Shown here one piece after another: positions 44,629-52,811 of a DNA stretch of 64,000 bases. The first letter of the stretch is position 1. Each line of letters opens with the position of its first letter. This stretch comes from Fodinicurvata halophila. Its GTDB lineage: Bacteria > Pseudomonadota > Alphaproteobacteria > Kiloniellales > DSM-21159. The stretch spans positions 79,710-143,709 of the forward strand of contig NZ_JBHSCW010000008.1 in assembly GCF_042651425.1 (NCBI RefSeq). Reading direction: 5' to 3'. The position numbers were made by a program, and so were the translations under genes. A model generated the notes under the pieces. That model had not been told where the DNA came from and made no database searches. It saw nothing but the letters and a program-made list of their open reading frames with translations.

Positions 44629-46314
44629 TCAGGCCTGTTGCCCCAGACGCTCCAACGCCTCCGCTCGGATCTGGCTGAGAGTCTTGACCGGATTGATGAC
44701 CTCGGGATCGAGCCGCAACTCGATCAAGGCCGCACGGCCGGACTGCCAGGCGCGCTCGAAGGCCGGAGCGAACTCCTCCGTACGTTCCACCAGTTCGCCA
44801 TGGGCTCCGTAAGTTTTCGCCAGTTCCGAGAACTGTGGGTTCTTCAGGGCCGTTGCGCTCACTCGGCCGGGATACTCGCGTTCCTGGTGCATGCGAATGG
44901 TTCCGTACATGCTGTTGTTGATCAAGATTATGAGGATCGGCAGGTCATATTGCATGGCCGTTGCCAATTCCTGCCCATGCATCATGAAGCAGCCATCCCC
45001 GGCAAAGGCCACGACGGGGCGCTCGGGAAAGGCCCGTTTCGCCGCGACGGCGGCCGGCGTGCCATAGCCCATGGACCCCGAGGTTGGCGCCAGCTGGGTG
45101 TAGCAGGCACTGTAGCGATGGAAGCGATGGACCCAGCCGGCATAGTTACCGGCTCCGTTGCAAACGACGGTCTCGTGCGGCAGTCGGTCGCGAAGCCATC
45201 CCATGATCTCGCCCATTTGCAGCGGCCCCTCCACCTTGGGAGGCTCGGACCAGGCCAGGTATTCCTGCCGGGCCTGGCGCGTCTCCCCCGTCCACGTCAC
45301 GGTGCCGCGGGGCGTGAGCTCGGCGAGAGCACGCGCCATGGTACCCATTGAGGACAGAATGGCCAGTTCCGGCTGATAGACTCTCCCCAGCTCCTCAGCG
45401 CCGGGATAGACATGTACAAGCTTCTGCCGAGGGTGCGGAATGTCCAGCAGGCTGTAGCCGCTGGTGGTCATCTCGCCCAGCCGCGCCCCGAGCACGAGCA
45501 GAAGGTCCGCTTCCCGAACCCGTGCGGCAAGGGCGGGATTGATGCCAATGCCCACGTCGCCGACATAGTTGTCGTGGCAGTTGTCGAAACAGTCCTGACG
45601 ACGGAAGACGGCCGCCACGGGCAGATCCCAGGCCTCGACGAACTTCTCTAGGGCAGTACGGGTTTCGGGGACCTTGCCGTCGCCAACAAGAACCAGCGGC
45701 CTTTCGGCCTCTTCCAGGAGGGCCTGCAGTCGCTGCATCTCGGCCGTGCCGGGCGAAGCCTCGACCCTCTGATAGGGAACGCTGTCCAGCTGCCGGACCG
45801 TGTCGCGGAGCATGTCCTCCGGCAGGGCCAGGACCACGGGCCCCGGCCGCCCCGAGGTTGCCGTGTAGTAAGCACGGCTGACGAACTCGGGGATGCGCTC
45901 CGCCTCGTCGATCTGGGCCACCCACTTGGCCATCTCCCCGAACATGCGGCGATAATCGACCTCCTGGAAGGCTTCGCGCTCCATGTCGCCACGGGCCACC
46001 TGGCCGATGAAGAGGATCATGGGGGTCGAATCTTGCTGGGCGATGTGCAGGCCCGCTGCCGCATTGGTCGCCCCGGGCCCCCGCGTGACGAAGCAGAGGC
46101 CCGGCTCGCCCGTCATCTTGCCGTACGCATCCGCCATCATGGCCGCACCGCCCTCCTGGCGACATACCGTGACGTCCAGTTCCGGCACATCGTAAAGTGC
46201 ATCCAGGACAGCCAGATAGCTTTCCCCCGGTACGCAAAAGACATGCTTGCCGCCGTGCAGGCGCAGACAGTTGACAAGGATTTCCCCGCCGGTCTTCAGT
46301 TCGTTGGATTTCAT
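44629..46314 (-). CDS. Thiamine pyrophosphate-binding enzyme (acetolactate-synthase-like)
   Basis: A 561-aa ThDP enzyme with the N-terminal Pyr domain (HVFCVPGESYLAVLDAL, the catalytic Glu in CRQEGGAAMMADAYGK), a central domain, and the C-terminal PP domain with the GDGCFMMHGQELATAMQ...NNSMYGTIRMHQ motif. It resembles acetolactate synthase large subunits but lacks a small-subunit neighbour, so its reaction is uncertain; sulfoacetaldehyde acetyltransferase or an indolepyruvate-type activity are other options. Start at ATG 46314 has a weak ribosome binding site. It is divergent from pncA. Confidence 0.9.
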   Translation of the reverse strand: MKSNELKTGGEILVNCLRLHGGKHVFCVPGESYLAVLDALYDVPELDVTVCRQEGGAAMMADAYGKMTGEPGLCFVTRGPGATNAAAGLHIAQQDSTPMILFIGQVARGDMEREAFQEVDYRRMFGEMAKWVAQIDEAERIPEFVSRAYYTATSGRPGPVVLALPEDMLRDTVRQLDSVPYQRVEASPGTAEMQRLQALLEEAERPLVLVGDGKVPETRTALEKFVEAWDLPVAAVFRRQDCFDNCHDNYVGDVGIGINPALAARVREADLLLVLGARLGEMTTSGYSLLDIPHPRQKLVHVYPGAEELGRVYQPELAILSSMGTMARALAELTPRGTVTWTGETRQARQEYLAWSEPPKVEGPLQMGEIMGWLRDRLPHETVVCNGAGNYAGWVHRFHRYSACYTQLAPTSGSMGYGTPAAVAAKRAFPERPVVAFAGDGCFMMHGQELATAMQYDLPILIILINNSMYGTIRMHQEREYPGRVSATALKNPQFSELAKTYGAHGELVERTEEFAPAFERAWQSGRAALIELRLDPEVINPVKTLSQIRAEALERLGQQA

Positions 46315-46406
46315 GATTATCTCTGTGGTGCTGGCTGTTGTCTTGGCCGGGATCATGCGCAAGGACAGCCGGCAAGTCACGTACGGAAGGAATGTCAGGA
46401 GAGCCA

Positions 46407-47075
46407 ATGACAGACCTTACACCTCATCCACTGCACGACCTGCTACTGGTGGTCGACCTGCAGTACGACTTCTGTCCGGGCGGCGCCCTCGAGGTTCCCG
46501 AGGGCGACCGGGTCGTGCCCGTGATCAATCGTCTGCTCCCTGCCTTCGACAATGTGGGAGCGACCCAGGACTGGCATCCTGCGGGGCATAGCTCGTTCGC
46601 CAGCCAGCACGAAGGCAAGGCGCCTTTCGAGACCACCTCAATGTATTACGGAACCCAGGTCCTGTGGCCCGACCACTGCATCCAGGGAAGCCAGGGAGCC
46701 GCCTTTCACAAGGACTTCCAGCTGGATGCCTGCCAGTTCATCGTCCGCAAGGGGTTCCGCAGGGCGATCGATTCCTACTCCGCATTCTACGAGAATGACG
46801 GTGAAACCCCCACTGGCCTTAGTGGCTATCTGCGGGAGCGCGGGATCACGCGGATTTTTGTGACCGGACTGGCACTGGATTTCTGCGTCTTCTATTCCGC
46901 GCTGGACGGCCGCCGGGAAGGTTTTGAAGTCATCCTGGTGACGGACGCAACGGCCGCCATCGACCTTGACGGATCGAAGGATGCCGCACTTTGGGAAATG
47001 CAGGACAAGGGTGTACAGATGACGGACTCCAAGAGCATCCTGCAGGCTGCGGGGATCGGCGCATCAGGGGCCTGA
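46407..47075 (+). CDS. pncA: Nicotinamidase
   Basis: A 222-aa isochorismatase-fold enzyme that deamidates nicotinamide to nicotinate in NAD salvage. The catalytic Asp is in VVDLQYDFCPGG, the Lys in VRKGFRRAIDSYSAF, and the Cys in GLALDFCVFYSAL; the metal site has DWHPAGHSSF. ATG 46407 follows CAGGAGAGCCA. It is divergent from the ThDP enzyme gene by 92 bp and leads to the YrhK gene. Confidence 0.95.
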   Translation: MTDLTPHPLHDLLLVVDLQYDFCPGGALEVPEGDRVVPVINRLLPAFDNVGATQDWHPAGHSSFASQHEGKAPFETTSMYYGTQVLWPDHCIQGSQGAAFHKDFQLDACQFIVRKGFRRAIDSYSAFYENDGETPTGLSGYLRERGITRIFVTGLALDFCVFYSALDGRREGFEVILVTDATAAIDLDGSKDAALWEMQDKGVQMTDSKSILQAAGIGASGA

Positions 47076-47114
47076 CGCCCCCGCCGCGCGGCATCATGAT
47101 CGGGGGAGAAAACC

Positions 47115-47393
47115 GTGACGGAACGATTGAACGGCTTCCAGCGCGAACTGGATGTGGAGCTCGAGAAGCTGCGCCAGTTCTACTTCTGGATTCATCTGAC
47201 GGCGGACATGGGCTGCGGCATATGCTTCGTGGTCGGGAGTGTTTTCTTCTTCTATCAGAGCCTGCTTTATGACGGCACATGGCTCTTCCTGATCGGCAGC
47301 ATCCTCTTTGCCGCCAAGCCCTTTATTCGCCTGTTTCATGAACTGCACAGGCGTCATCGGATTCATCTGTCGCAGGTGGCAGAAAAGTCTTGA
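47115..47393 (+). CDS. YrhK-like membrane protein
   Basis: A 92-aa protein with two membrane segments (GICFVVGSVFFFYQSLL and LFLIGSILFAAKPFI) and a short basic tail, matching the YrhK family, whose function is unknown. The GTG start at 47115 is preceded by GGGGGAG at 6 bp. It lies 39 bp after pncA and may be cotranscribed. Confidence 0.8.
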   Translation: MTERLNGFQRELDVELEKLRQFYFWIHLTADMGCGICFVVGSVFFFYQSLLYDGTWLFLIGSILFAAKPFIRLFHELHRRHRIHLSQVAEKS

Positions 47394-47483
47394 ACTTGGC
47401 GGCAGAATAGCCCATTTCCTCGCCTTTCACCCGAAAGCGTAAGCGCTGGCTGGGTTCATCCGCTGTTAAGAAGGGGACTTGAT

Positions 47484-48008
47484 TTGAAGACACTGACTGC
47501 CCTTTCCGAATCGGTGATGGACTTGGATCTGCGGACTCCAGACCCCGAAACCGAACAGGAAAATCCGCATACCGGCGTGGCAAACGATGTCCATGCTGAC
47601 GGCTCGCGCATCGGTTCCCAGTTCGACGAGAACCGACTGGACCACTTTATCGAAAAGGATGGCCAACGCTTTGCGGGAACCCATCTGATCATCGATCTGT
47701 GGGATGCCAGCCGCCTGGACGAACTCGGACATGTCGAGGAGAGCCTGCGTCGGGCCACTGAAGCTGCCGGCGCGACCCTGCTCAACATCGACCTCCATTA
47801 CTTTACGCCCAATGGAGGTGTGTCCGGTGTCGCCGTACTGGCGGAAAGCCATATCTCGATCCACACTTGGCCGGAATGCGGCTATGCCGCCATCGATATC
47901 TTCATGTGCGGCGATGCCGAACCAAGCCGGGCCATCAGCGTGCTGGAGACCTCCTTCACGCCAGGCTCAATAGAGGTGGGCGAACATCGGCGCGGAGTTC
48001 TTGGATGA
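47484..48008 (+). CDS. speD: S-adenosylmethionine decarboxylase proenzyme, class 1B, with N-terminal extension
   Basis: A 174-aa proenzyme that self-cleaves to make a pyruvoyl group and decarboxylates SAM for spermidine synthesis. The cleavage Ser is in LAESHISIHTWPE (Ser122), followed by the catalytic Cys in ECGYAAID. The core begins at GTHLIIDLWD (about 66), so about 60 residues precede it that most SpeD proteins lack. TTG 47484 after AAGGGGA is the chosen start; ATG 47517 is an alternative. It overlaps speE (ATGA). Confidence 0.93.
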   Translation: MKTLTALSESVMDLDLRTPDPETEQENPHTGVANDVHADGSRIGSQFDENRLDHFIEKDGQRFAGTHLIIDLWDASRLDELGHVEESLRRATEAAGATLLNIDLHYFTPNGGVSGVAVLAESHISIHTWPECGYAAIDIFMCGDAEPSRAISVLETSFTPGSIEVGEHRRGVLG

Positions 48009-48853
48009 AGCAGGTCTATAAAGAGACCCTTCACCAGGACTACGGCCAGTTTTTCACAATATCGCGCGAACTCTACCGCGAGGAAACGGAGCACCAGGAA
48101 CTGGTGATCTTCGAGAATGCGGTATTCGGCAAGGTTCTGGCCCTGGATGGCATCATCCAGACCACCACGGGGGACAACCACATCTATCACGAGATGCTGG
48201 TGCATGTCCCCCTGCTTGCCCACGGCGAGGCCAGCGACGTCCTGATCGTCGGCGGCGGTGACGGCGGTACCCTGCGGGAAGCCGTGAAGCATCCCCTCGC
48301 CAGCGCGACCATGGTGGAAATCGACAGCCACGTGATCGATCTCTCGAAGACCCACTTGCCGGAACTTTCCGACGGCGCCTTCGACGATCCGAAGGCCGAA
48401 GTCGTCGTCGGGGACGGCTATGCCTACGTCGAGAACACGGATCGACGCTTCGACGTCATCATCGTGGATTCCAGCGATCCCATCGGCCCGAGCGCCGTGC
48501 TCTTCTCGGAAGAGTTCTACCGTAACTGCAGGCGCTGCCTGAAACCCGGCGGCATTCTCATCACGCAGAACGGCGTGCCCTACCTGCAGAGTGACGAACT
48601 GACCAACGGTCACCACATTCTCTCCGGCCTGTTCGAGGATGTGGCCTTCTACCTGGCGACAGTGCCGACCTATAGCGGAGGGCCCATGGCCTTCGGCTGG
48701 GCCAGTGACTCCACGGCACCGCGCAACTGCACCCTCGAAACCCTGAGAGAGCGCTTCGAGACGCACGCCCTGCAGACCGGCTACTACACGCCGGAGATTC
48801 ACAAGGGTGCCTTTGCCCTGCCGCCAAGAATTTCCCGGCTGATGACCGGATAG
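48005..48853 (+). CDS. speE: Spermidine synthase
   Basis: A 282-aa aminopropyltransferase joining putrescine and decarboxylated SAM. Motifs are VLIVGGGDGGTLREAVKH, ATMVEIDSHVIDLSK, VVVGDGYAYVENTD and IIVDSSDPIGPSAVLFSEEF with the catalytic Asp. Overlaps the speD stop by 4 bp, so the pair is coupled. A bidirectional hairpin follows immediately. Confidence 0.97.
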   Translation: MKQVYKETLHQDYGQFFTISRELYREETEHQELVIFENAVFGKVLALDGIIQTTTGDNHIYHEMLVHVPLLAHGEASDVLIVGGGDGGTLREAVKHPLASATMVEIDSHVIDLSKTHLPELSDGAFDDPKAEVVVGDGYAYVENTDRRFDVIIVDSSDPIGPSAVLFSEEFYRNCRRCLKPGGILITQNGVPYLQSDELTNGHHILSGLFEDVAFYLATVPTYSGGPMAFGWASDSTAPRNCTLETLRERFETHALQTGYYTPEIHKGAFALPPRISRLMTG

Positions 48854-48887
48854 AAAAGGCGATACCTACGAGAGGCATCGCCTTTTC
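48853..48887. terminator. Bidirectional terminator between speE and bioY
   Basis: GAAAAGGCGAT (48853-48863) and ATCGCCTTTTC (48877-48887) form an 11-bp stem with a 13-base loop. The T-run and A-run on the arms let it act for both convergent units. Confidence 0.85.
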
Positions 48888-48902
48888 TCCATGCCGAGCG
48901 TC

Positions 48903-49487
48903 TCAGCGCCGTTCGATCAGCTTCCAGACCGAAGGCAACATCAGCGCCCCCAAGACGATCTTCAGCAGGCCGCCCACGATGAAGGGCGTGAAGCCGCTGG
49001 CGATGGCCTGTTCGAAACCGATCAGGGTAGCAAGCCAGGCAACGCCGCTGCCCATGAGGACCAGGGTTCCAAGAGTCATTGCCGCCATACTGAGCCAGAT
49101 GGTCCTGTCCCAGCCACGCTCGGCCAGCCAGCCGACTAAAGCGGCTGCAGCCACGAAGCCGAAGAGATAACCAGCGGTGGGGCCTGCAAGATAGGCGAGA
49201 CCGGCCCCCGAAGCGAAAACGGGAAGGCCGATAGCTCCCTGAACCAGATAGAGGGCCAGTGTCGCGGTACCCAGACGCAGGCCGAAGCTCATGCCGATCA
49301 CCAGCACTGCCAGGCTCTGCAGTGTCACCGGTACGGGCCAGAACGGCACCTGAACCTTTGCGGAAATCGCCAGAACGAACGTCCCCGCCAGCATGAGCAC
49401 AAGGGCTCGCGGCAGGGCCGCCAAACCTCCCGCCGCCGGCCAGATTGCGTGCGCCAGCGTGGGCGCTATCCTCGAAGTGCTTGTCAT
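48903..49487 (-). CDS. bioY: Biotin transporter substrate-binding subunit BioY
   Basis: A 194-aa membrane protein of the ECF S-component BioY family, with about six helices. The first domain carries PFWPVPVTLQSLAVLVIGMS, and the GLPVFASGAGLAYLAGPTAGYLFGF motif binds biotin. GGGAGG before ATG 49487 supports the start. Without bioM and bioN nearby, it may act alone or with a shared energising module. Confidence 0.95.
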   Translation of the reverse strand: MTSTSRIAPTLAHAIWPAAGGLAALPRALVLMLAGTFVLAISAKVQVPFWPVPVTLQSLAVLVIGMSFGLRLGTATLALYLVQGAIGLPVFASGAGLAYLAGPTAGYLFGFVAAAALVGWLAERGWDRTIWLSMAAMTLGTLVLMGSGVAWLATLIGFEQAIASGFTPFIVGGLLKIVLGALMLPSVWKLIERR

Positions 49488-49527
49488 CTTCGCCTCCCAT
49501 GAAGTTCGATACTCAAGATCTTCAGGC

Positions 49528-49565
49528 AAAAAAATCCCCGCGGGAAGAGCTTCCAGCGGGGATTT
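49528..49565 (-). terminator. Terminator of the alpha/ribosomal operon (after rplQ)
   Basis: AAATCCCCGC (49532-49541) pairs with GCGGGGATTT (49556-49565), with an inner GGAAG/CTTCC stem. The A-run at 49528-49534 becomes a U-tract on the minus strand, 22 bp after the rplQ stop. Confidence 0.9.
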
Positions 49566-49586
49566 CTGTCAAAGTGTCGGAGAACG

Positions 49587-50015
49587 TCAGCTTTCTTCGC
49601 TGTCCTCGTCGTCGTCCGTGAACTGGTTCGGTCCGGAATCCTGGCCTTTCGCATCGGGATTGCGGTCCACCAGTTCGATCACGGCCAGCGGTGCCATGTC
49701 GCCGTAGCGGAAACCAGCCTTGAGTACACGCGTATACCCGCCATTGCGGCTCTTGTAGCGCTCGGCCAGCTCTCCGAACAGCTTCTGCAATTGCGTATTG
49801 TCACGCACCGTTATGGACGCCTGGCGACGGGCATGCAGATTGCCACGCTTGCCCAGGGTGATCAGGCGATCGGCGATGCGGCGCATCTCCTTGGCCTTGG
49901 GCAGGGTGGTGACGATCTGCTCATGCTTGATGAGCGACGTCGCCATGTTCGAGAACATCGCTTTGCGATGCTGGGTTTTCCTGTTCAGCTTACGCTGGGC
50001 CATGCCATGACGCAT
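49587..50015 (-). CDS. rplQ: 50S ribosomal protein L17
   Basis: A 142-aa large-subunit protein at the exit-tunnel region. The N-terminal MRHGMAQRKLNRKTQHRKAM and the LAERYKSRNGGYTRVLK motif are standard. The last 20 residues form an acidic tail (DSGPNQFTDDDEDSEES) that lengthens it beyond the usual 120-130 aa. AGGAGGAACGGCA precedes ATG 50015. It is the last gene of the operon and is followed by the terminator. Confidence 0.97.
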   Translation of the reverse strand: MRHGMAQRKLNRKTQHRKAMFSNMATSLIKHEQIVTTLPKAKEMRRIADRLITLGKRGNLHARRQASITVRDNTQLQKLFGELAERYKSRNGGYTRVLKAGFRYGDMAPLAVIELVDRNPDAKGQDSGPNQFTDDDEDSEES

Positions 50016-50132
50016 TGCCGTTCCTCCTGATCATCCGGATCTCGCCTTGCGAGATCGATTGCACGACCCGATGCCCTTCATCCGGTACAGCGGGTTGGGC
50101 CCTCACGGCCCTGGAAAAGAGACTCTGATTCC

Positions 50133-51149
50133 TCAGTACGGTTCCTCGAGGCGCTTGGACAGCTCCTCGATGTTCTCTGGCGGCCAGTTCGGAATCTCCA
50201 TGCCGAGATGCAGGCCCATCTGTGCCAGCACTTCCTTGATCTCGTTGAGAGACTTCCGCCCGAAGTTCGGAGTGCGCAGCATCTCGCCCTCGGACTTCTG
50301 GACCAGGTCGCCGATGTAGACGATGTTGTCGTTCTTCAGGCAGTTGGCCGAGCGGACCGAGAGTTCGAGTTCGTCGACCTTGCGCAGGAGATTGCGGTTG
50401 AACGGCGGTTCGCCCTCTTCCTCCTTGGCAACATGGGCCTGCGGCTCATCGAAGTTGATGAAGAGCTGCAGCTGATCCTGAAGGATCCGCGCCGCATAGG
50501 CCACGGAATCCTCCGGCGACAGCGCGCCGTTCGTTTCCACTTCCATGGTCAGCTTGTCATAGTCCGTGACCTGACCGACACGCGTGTTCTCCACCTTGTA
50601 GGCCGCGCGGCGCACCGGGGAGAAGATGGAATCCACAGGGATCAGGCCGATTGGCGCATCTTCCGGGCGGTTCTGGGAACCGGGCACATAGCCCTTGCCC
50701 TGCTCCACGGTCAGCTCCATGTCGAAGCGTGCCCCATCGTCCAGGGTACAGATGACCAGATCCGGGTTCATGACCTCGATGTCCGCGCCGGCCTCGATCT
50801 GGCGAGCAGTCACCTCGCCGGGGCCTTCCGCCCGCAGGCGCATGCGCTTCGGGCCTTCCGCATGCATGCGCAGAGCCAGAGCCTTCACGTTCAGGACAAT
50901 GTCCGTCACATCTTCCCGCACGCCGGGAATGGAGGAGAATTCGTGAAGGACGCCATCGATCTGAATCGCGGTCACGGCCGCCCCCTGGAGGGAAGACAGC
51001 AGGACGCGCCGCAGGGCGTTGCCCAAGGTCAGTCCGAAGCCACGCTCCAGCGGTTCCGCAACAATCTTGGAGAAGCGTTCAGCCGAAGCTCCCGGCTGGA
51101 CATCCAGCTTGTTCGGCTTGATCAGGTCAGTCCAATTTTTTTCCAGCAT
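50133..51149 (-). CDS. rpoA: DNA-directed RNA polymerase subunit alpha
   Basis: A 338-aa subunit that dimerises to nucleate the polymerase and contacts activators. The N-terminal domain shows the assembly motif GFGLTLGNALRRVLLSSLQGAAVTA, and the C-terminal domain begins at about residue 255 with DELELSVRSANCLKNDNI and NFGRKSLNEIKEVLAQMGL. GAGG lies 7 bp before ATG 51149. rplQ follows after about 117 bp. Confidence 0.98.
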   Translation of the reverse strand: MLEKNWTDLIKPNKLDVQPGASAERFSKIVAEPLERGFGLTLGNALRRVLLSSLQGAAVTAIQIDGVLHEFSSIPGVREDVTDIVLNVKALALRMHAEGPKRMRLRAEGPGEVTARQIEAGADIEVMNPDLVICTLDDGARFDMELTVEQGKGYVPGSQNRPEDAPIGLIPVDSIFSPVRRAAYKVENTRVGQVTDYDKLTMEVETNGALSPEDSVAYAARILQDQLQLFINFDEPQAHVAKEEEGEPPFNRNLLRKVDELELSVRSANCLKNDNIVYIGDLVQKSEGEMLRTPNFGRKSLNEIKEVLAQMGLHLGMEIPNWPPENIEELSKRLEEPY

Positions 51150-51192
51150 ACAAATGCCTCATGAGTCGAGCGGGGTTCTTGAAGCACGACCA

Positions 51193-51208
51193 CCACCCGC
51201 AAGGGTGG
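51193..51208. repeat. Hairpin in the rpsK-rpoA spacer
   Basis: CCACCC, loop GCAA, GGGTGG, in the 152-bp gap between rpsK and rpoA. No U-run follows, so it is not a standard terminator; it might slow the polymerase or mark an autoregulatory site. Otherwise I see nothing in this spacer. Confidence 0.5.
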
Positions 51209-51301
51209 CGGTGTTTCAAACGCGTTCCCTCTATCTCGCAGTCGGCGGCGGCTCGATACACCGTCGACGGCCATCCGTTGAGGGAGGCGCAGGATATGTC
51301 C

Positions 51302-51694
51302 TTAGACGCGGCGACGCTTGCGCGGCCGGCAGCCATTGTGCGGGATCGGGGTCACATCCCGGATCGCCGTGATCTGGAAACCGACGGACTGAAGGGCACG
51401 CAAGGCGGATTCACGTCCGGAGCCGGGCCCCTTCACGTTCACTTCCAGGGTGCGCATGCCGTGTTCCTGGGCCTTGCGACCGGCATTCTCGGCCGCGATC
51501 TGCGCCGCATAGGGCGTCGACTTGCGGGAGCCCTTGAAGCCCTGAGCGCCGGCCGTGGACCAGGCGATCGCGTTGCCCTGAACATCGGTGATGTTGATCA
51601 CGGTGTTGTTGAAGGAGGCGTTTACGTGCGCGATGCCAGAAGTGATGTTCTTCTTTTCGCGGCGGCGCAGTCGGGAAGTTTGCTGTTTGGCCAT
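51302..51694 (-). CDS. rpsK: 30S ribosomal protein S11
   Basis: A 130-aa small-subunit platform protein. The VNASFNNTVINITDVQGNAIAW and the closing PIPHNGCRPRKRRRV are hallmark sequences. AGAGATC precedes ATG 51694. It lies 15 bp after rpsM and leads to the longer spacer before rpoA. Confidence 0.98.
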   Translation of the reverse strand: MAKQQTSRLRRREKKNITSGIAHVNASFNNTVINITDVQGNAIAWSTAGAQGFKGSRKSTPYAAQIAAENAGRKAQEHGMRTLEVNVKGPGSGRESALRALQSVGFQITAIRDVTPIPHNGCRPRKRRRV

Positions 51695-51709
51695 GATCTC
51701 TGTGCGCCC

Positions 51710-52087
51710 TTATCTCGTCGCTTTCTTCTTGCCGGCAATCGGCTTTGCGGGTCCCTTGCGGGTCCGCGCATTGGTATGCGTGCGCTGCCCGCGAACAGGC
51801 AGGTTCTTGCGGTGCCGCAGGCCGCGATAGCAACCAAGGTCCATGAGACGCTTGATATTCATTGCCACTTCCCGGCGCAGATCACCCTCGACGATGTAAT
51901 CACGGTCGATGGTCTCGCGTACGCGGACGACCTCGTCATCCGTCATCTCGTTGACGCGCCGGCTTTCGGGCACGGACACGCGCTCACAGATCTCTTGGGC
52001 CTTGGCAGGGCCGATTCCGTGAATATAGGTAAGCGCAACGACTACGCGCTTGCCTGTAGGAATATTGACGCCAGCGATACGTGCCAC
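51710..52087 (-). CDS. rpsM: 30S ribosomal protein S13
   Basis: A 125-aa head protein of the small subunit. The N-terminal MARIAGVNIPTGKRVVVALT, LRREVAMNIKRLMDLGCYRGLRHRKNLPVRGQ and the basic tail are typical. Separated from adk by 151 bp, so it may carry its own promoter. Confidence 0.98.
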   Translation of the reverse strand: MARIAGVNIPTGKRVVVALTYIHGIGPAKAQEICERVSVPESRRVNEMTDDEVVRVRETIDRDYIVEGDLRREVAMNIKRLMDLGCYRGLRHRKNLPVRGQRTHTNARTRKGPAKPIAGKKKATR

Positions 52088-52214
52088 GCCGCAGTCTCCT
52101 TAAAAACTGTATCTCGTTCAAACCAACAACAGGACAAATCGAACAGGCCAAACCGCCCGGTCGCGCCCGCGCCAGGAAGCCGCGATTATAGGAACGGGCT
52201 CCGGCGGGTCAAGT

Positions 52215-52233
52215 CTTGCCTTTCCAAGGCAAG
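52215..52233. repeat. Hairpin after adk (weak terminator candidate)
   Basis: CTTGCCTT (52215-52222), three-base loop, AAGGCAAG (52226-52233), just 6 bp after the adk stop on the minus strand. The U-tract is poor, so termination would be partial; the spacer to rpsM shows nothing else. Confidence 0.5.
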
Positions 52234-52238
52234 CGCTT

Positions 52239-52811
52239 TTACGCGACCTGCAAAATACCCTCGATCTGATCCGTCACTTCCTCGATCGACTTCATGCCGT
52301 CGACCGTCTTCAGAGTCCCCTTGTTCCGGTAATAGGGAAGGATCGGAGCCGTTTGCTCCCGATAGACTTCCAACCGGCGCTTCAGGGTCTCCACGGTGTC
52401 ATCGGAGCGCGCCTGAGCCGATTCATTGATCCGGCTCTCGATCCGACTGACCAGTTCCGCCTCGTCCACCTTCATCTCGATCACGGCATCCAGTGCCGTG
52501 CCCTTGCTCTCCAGCAGGCTGTCCAGCGCTTCCGCCTGAGGCACCGTGCGCGGAAAGCCGTCCAGGATGAACCCCTTGGCACAGTCCGGCTGGTCGATCC
52601 GCTCCGAGATCATCTTGATCATGAGTTCGTCGGGCATCAGCTGCCCCTCATCCATGATCTTCTTCGCCCTCTGCCCCAGTTCGCTGCCGGATGCCACTGC
52701 GCTGCGCAGCATGTCGCCTGTGGAAAGATGCGCGACCCCGTGGCGCTCTGTCAGAACCTGAGCCTGGGTTCCCTTGCCGGCCCCCGGCGGCCCGAGAAGT
52801 ATGATGTTCAT
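52239..52811 (-). CDS. adk: Adenylate kinase (short, lid-less type)
   Basis: A 190-aa nucleotide kinase equilibrating ATP, ADP and AMP. The P-loop is LLGPPGAGKGTQA, GDMLRSAV and GFPRTVPQAEALD follow, and the segment after VDEAELVSRIESRINE goes straight to DDTVETLKRRL, without the 30-residue LID found in the long type. Its start overlaps the secY stop (52808-52811), as usual in the spc operon. Confidence 0.98.
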   Translation of the reverse strand: MNIILLGPPGAGKGTQAQVLTERHGVAHLSTGDMLRSAVASGSELGQRAKKIMDEGQLMPDELMIKMISERIDQPDCAKGFILDGFPRTVPQAEALDSLLESKGTALDAVIEMKVDEAELVSRIESRINESAQARSDDTVETLKRRLEVYREQTAPILPYYRNKGTLKTVDGMKSIEEVTDQIEGILQVA

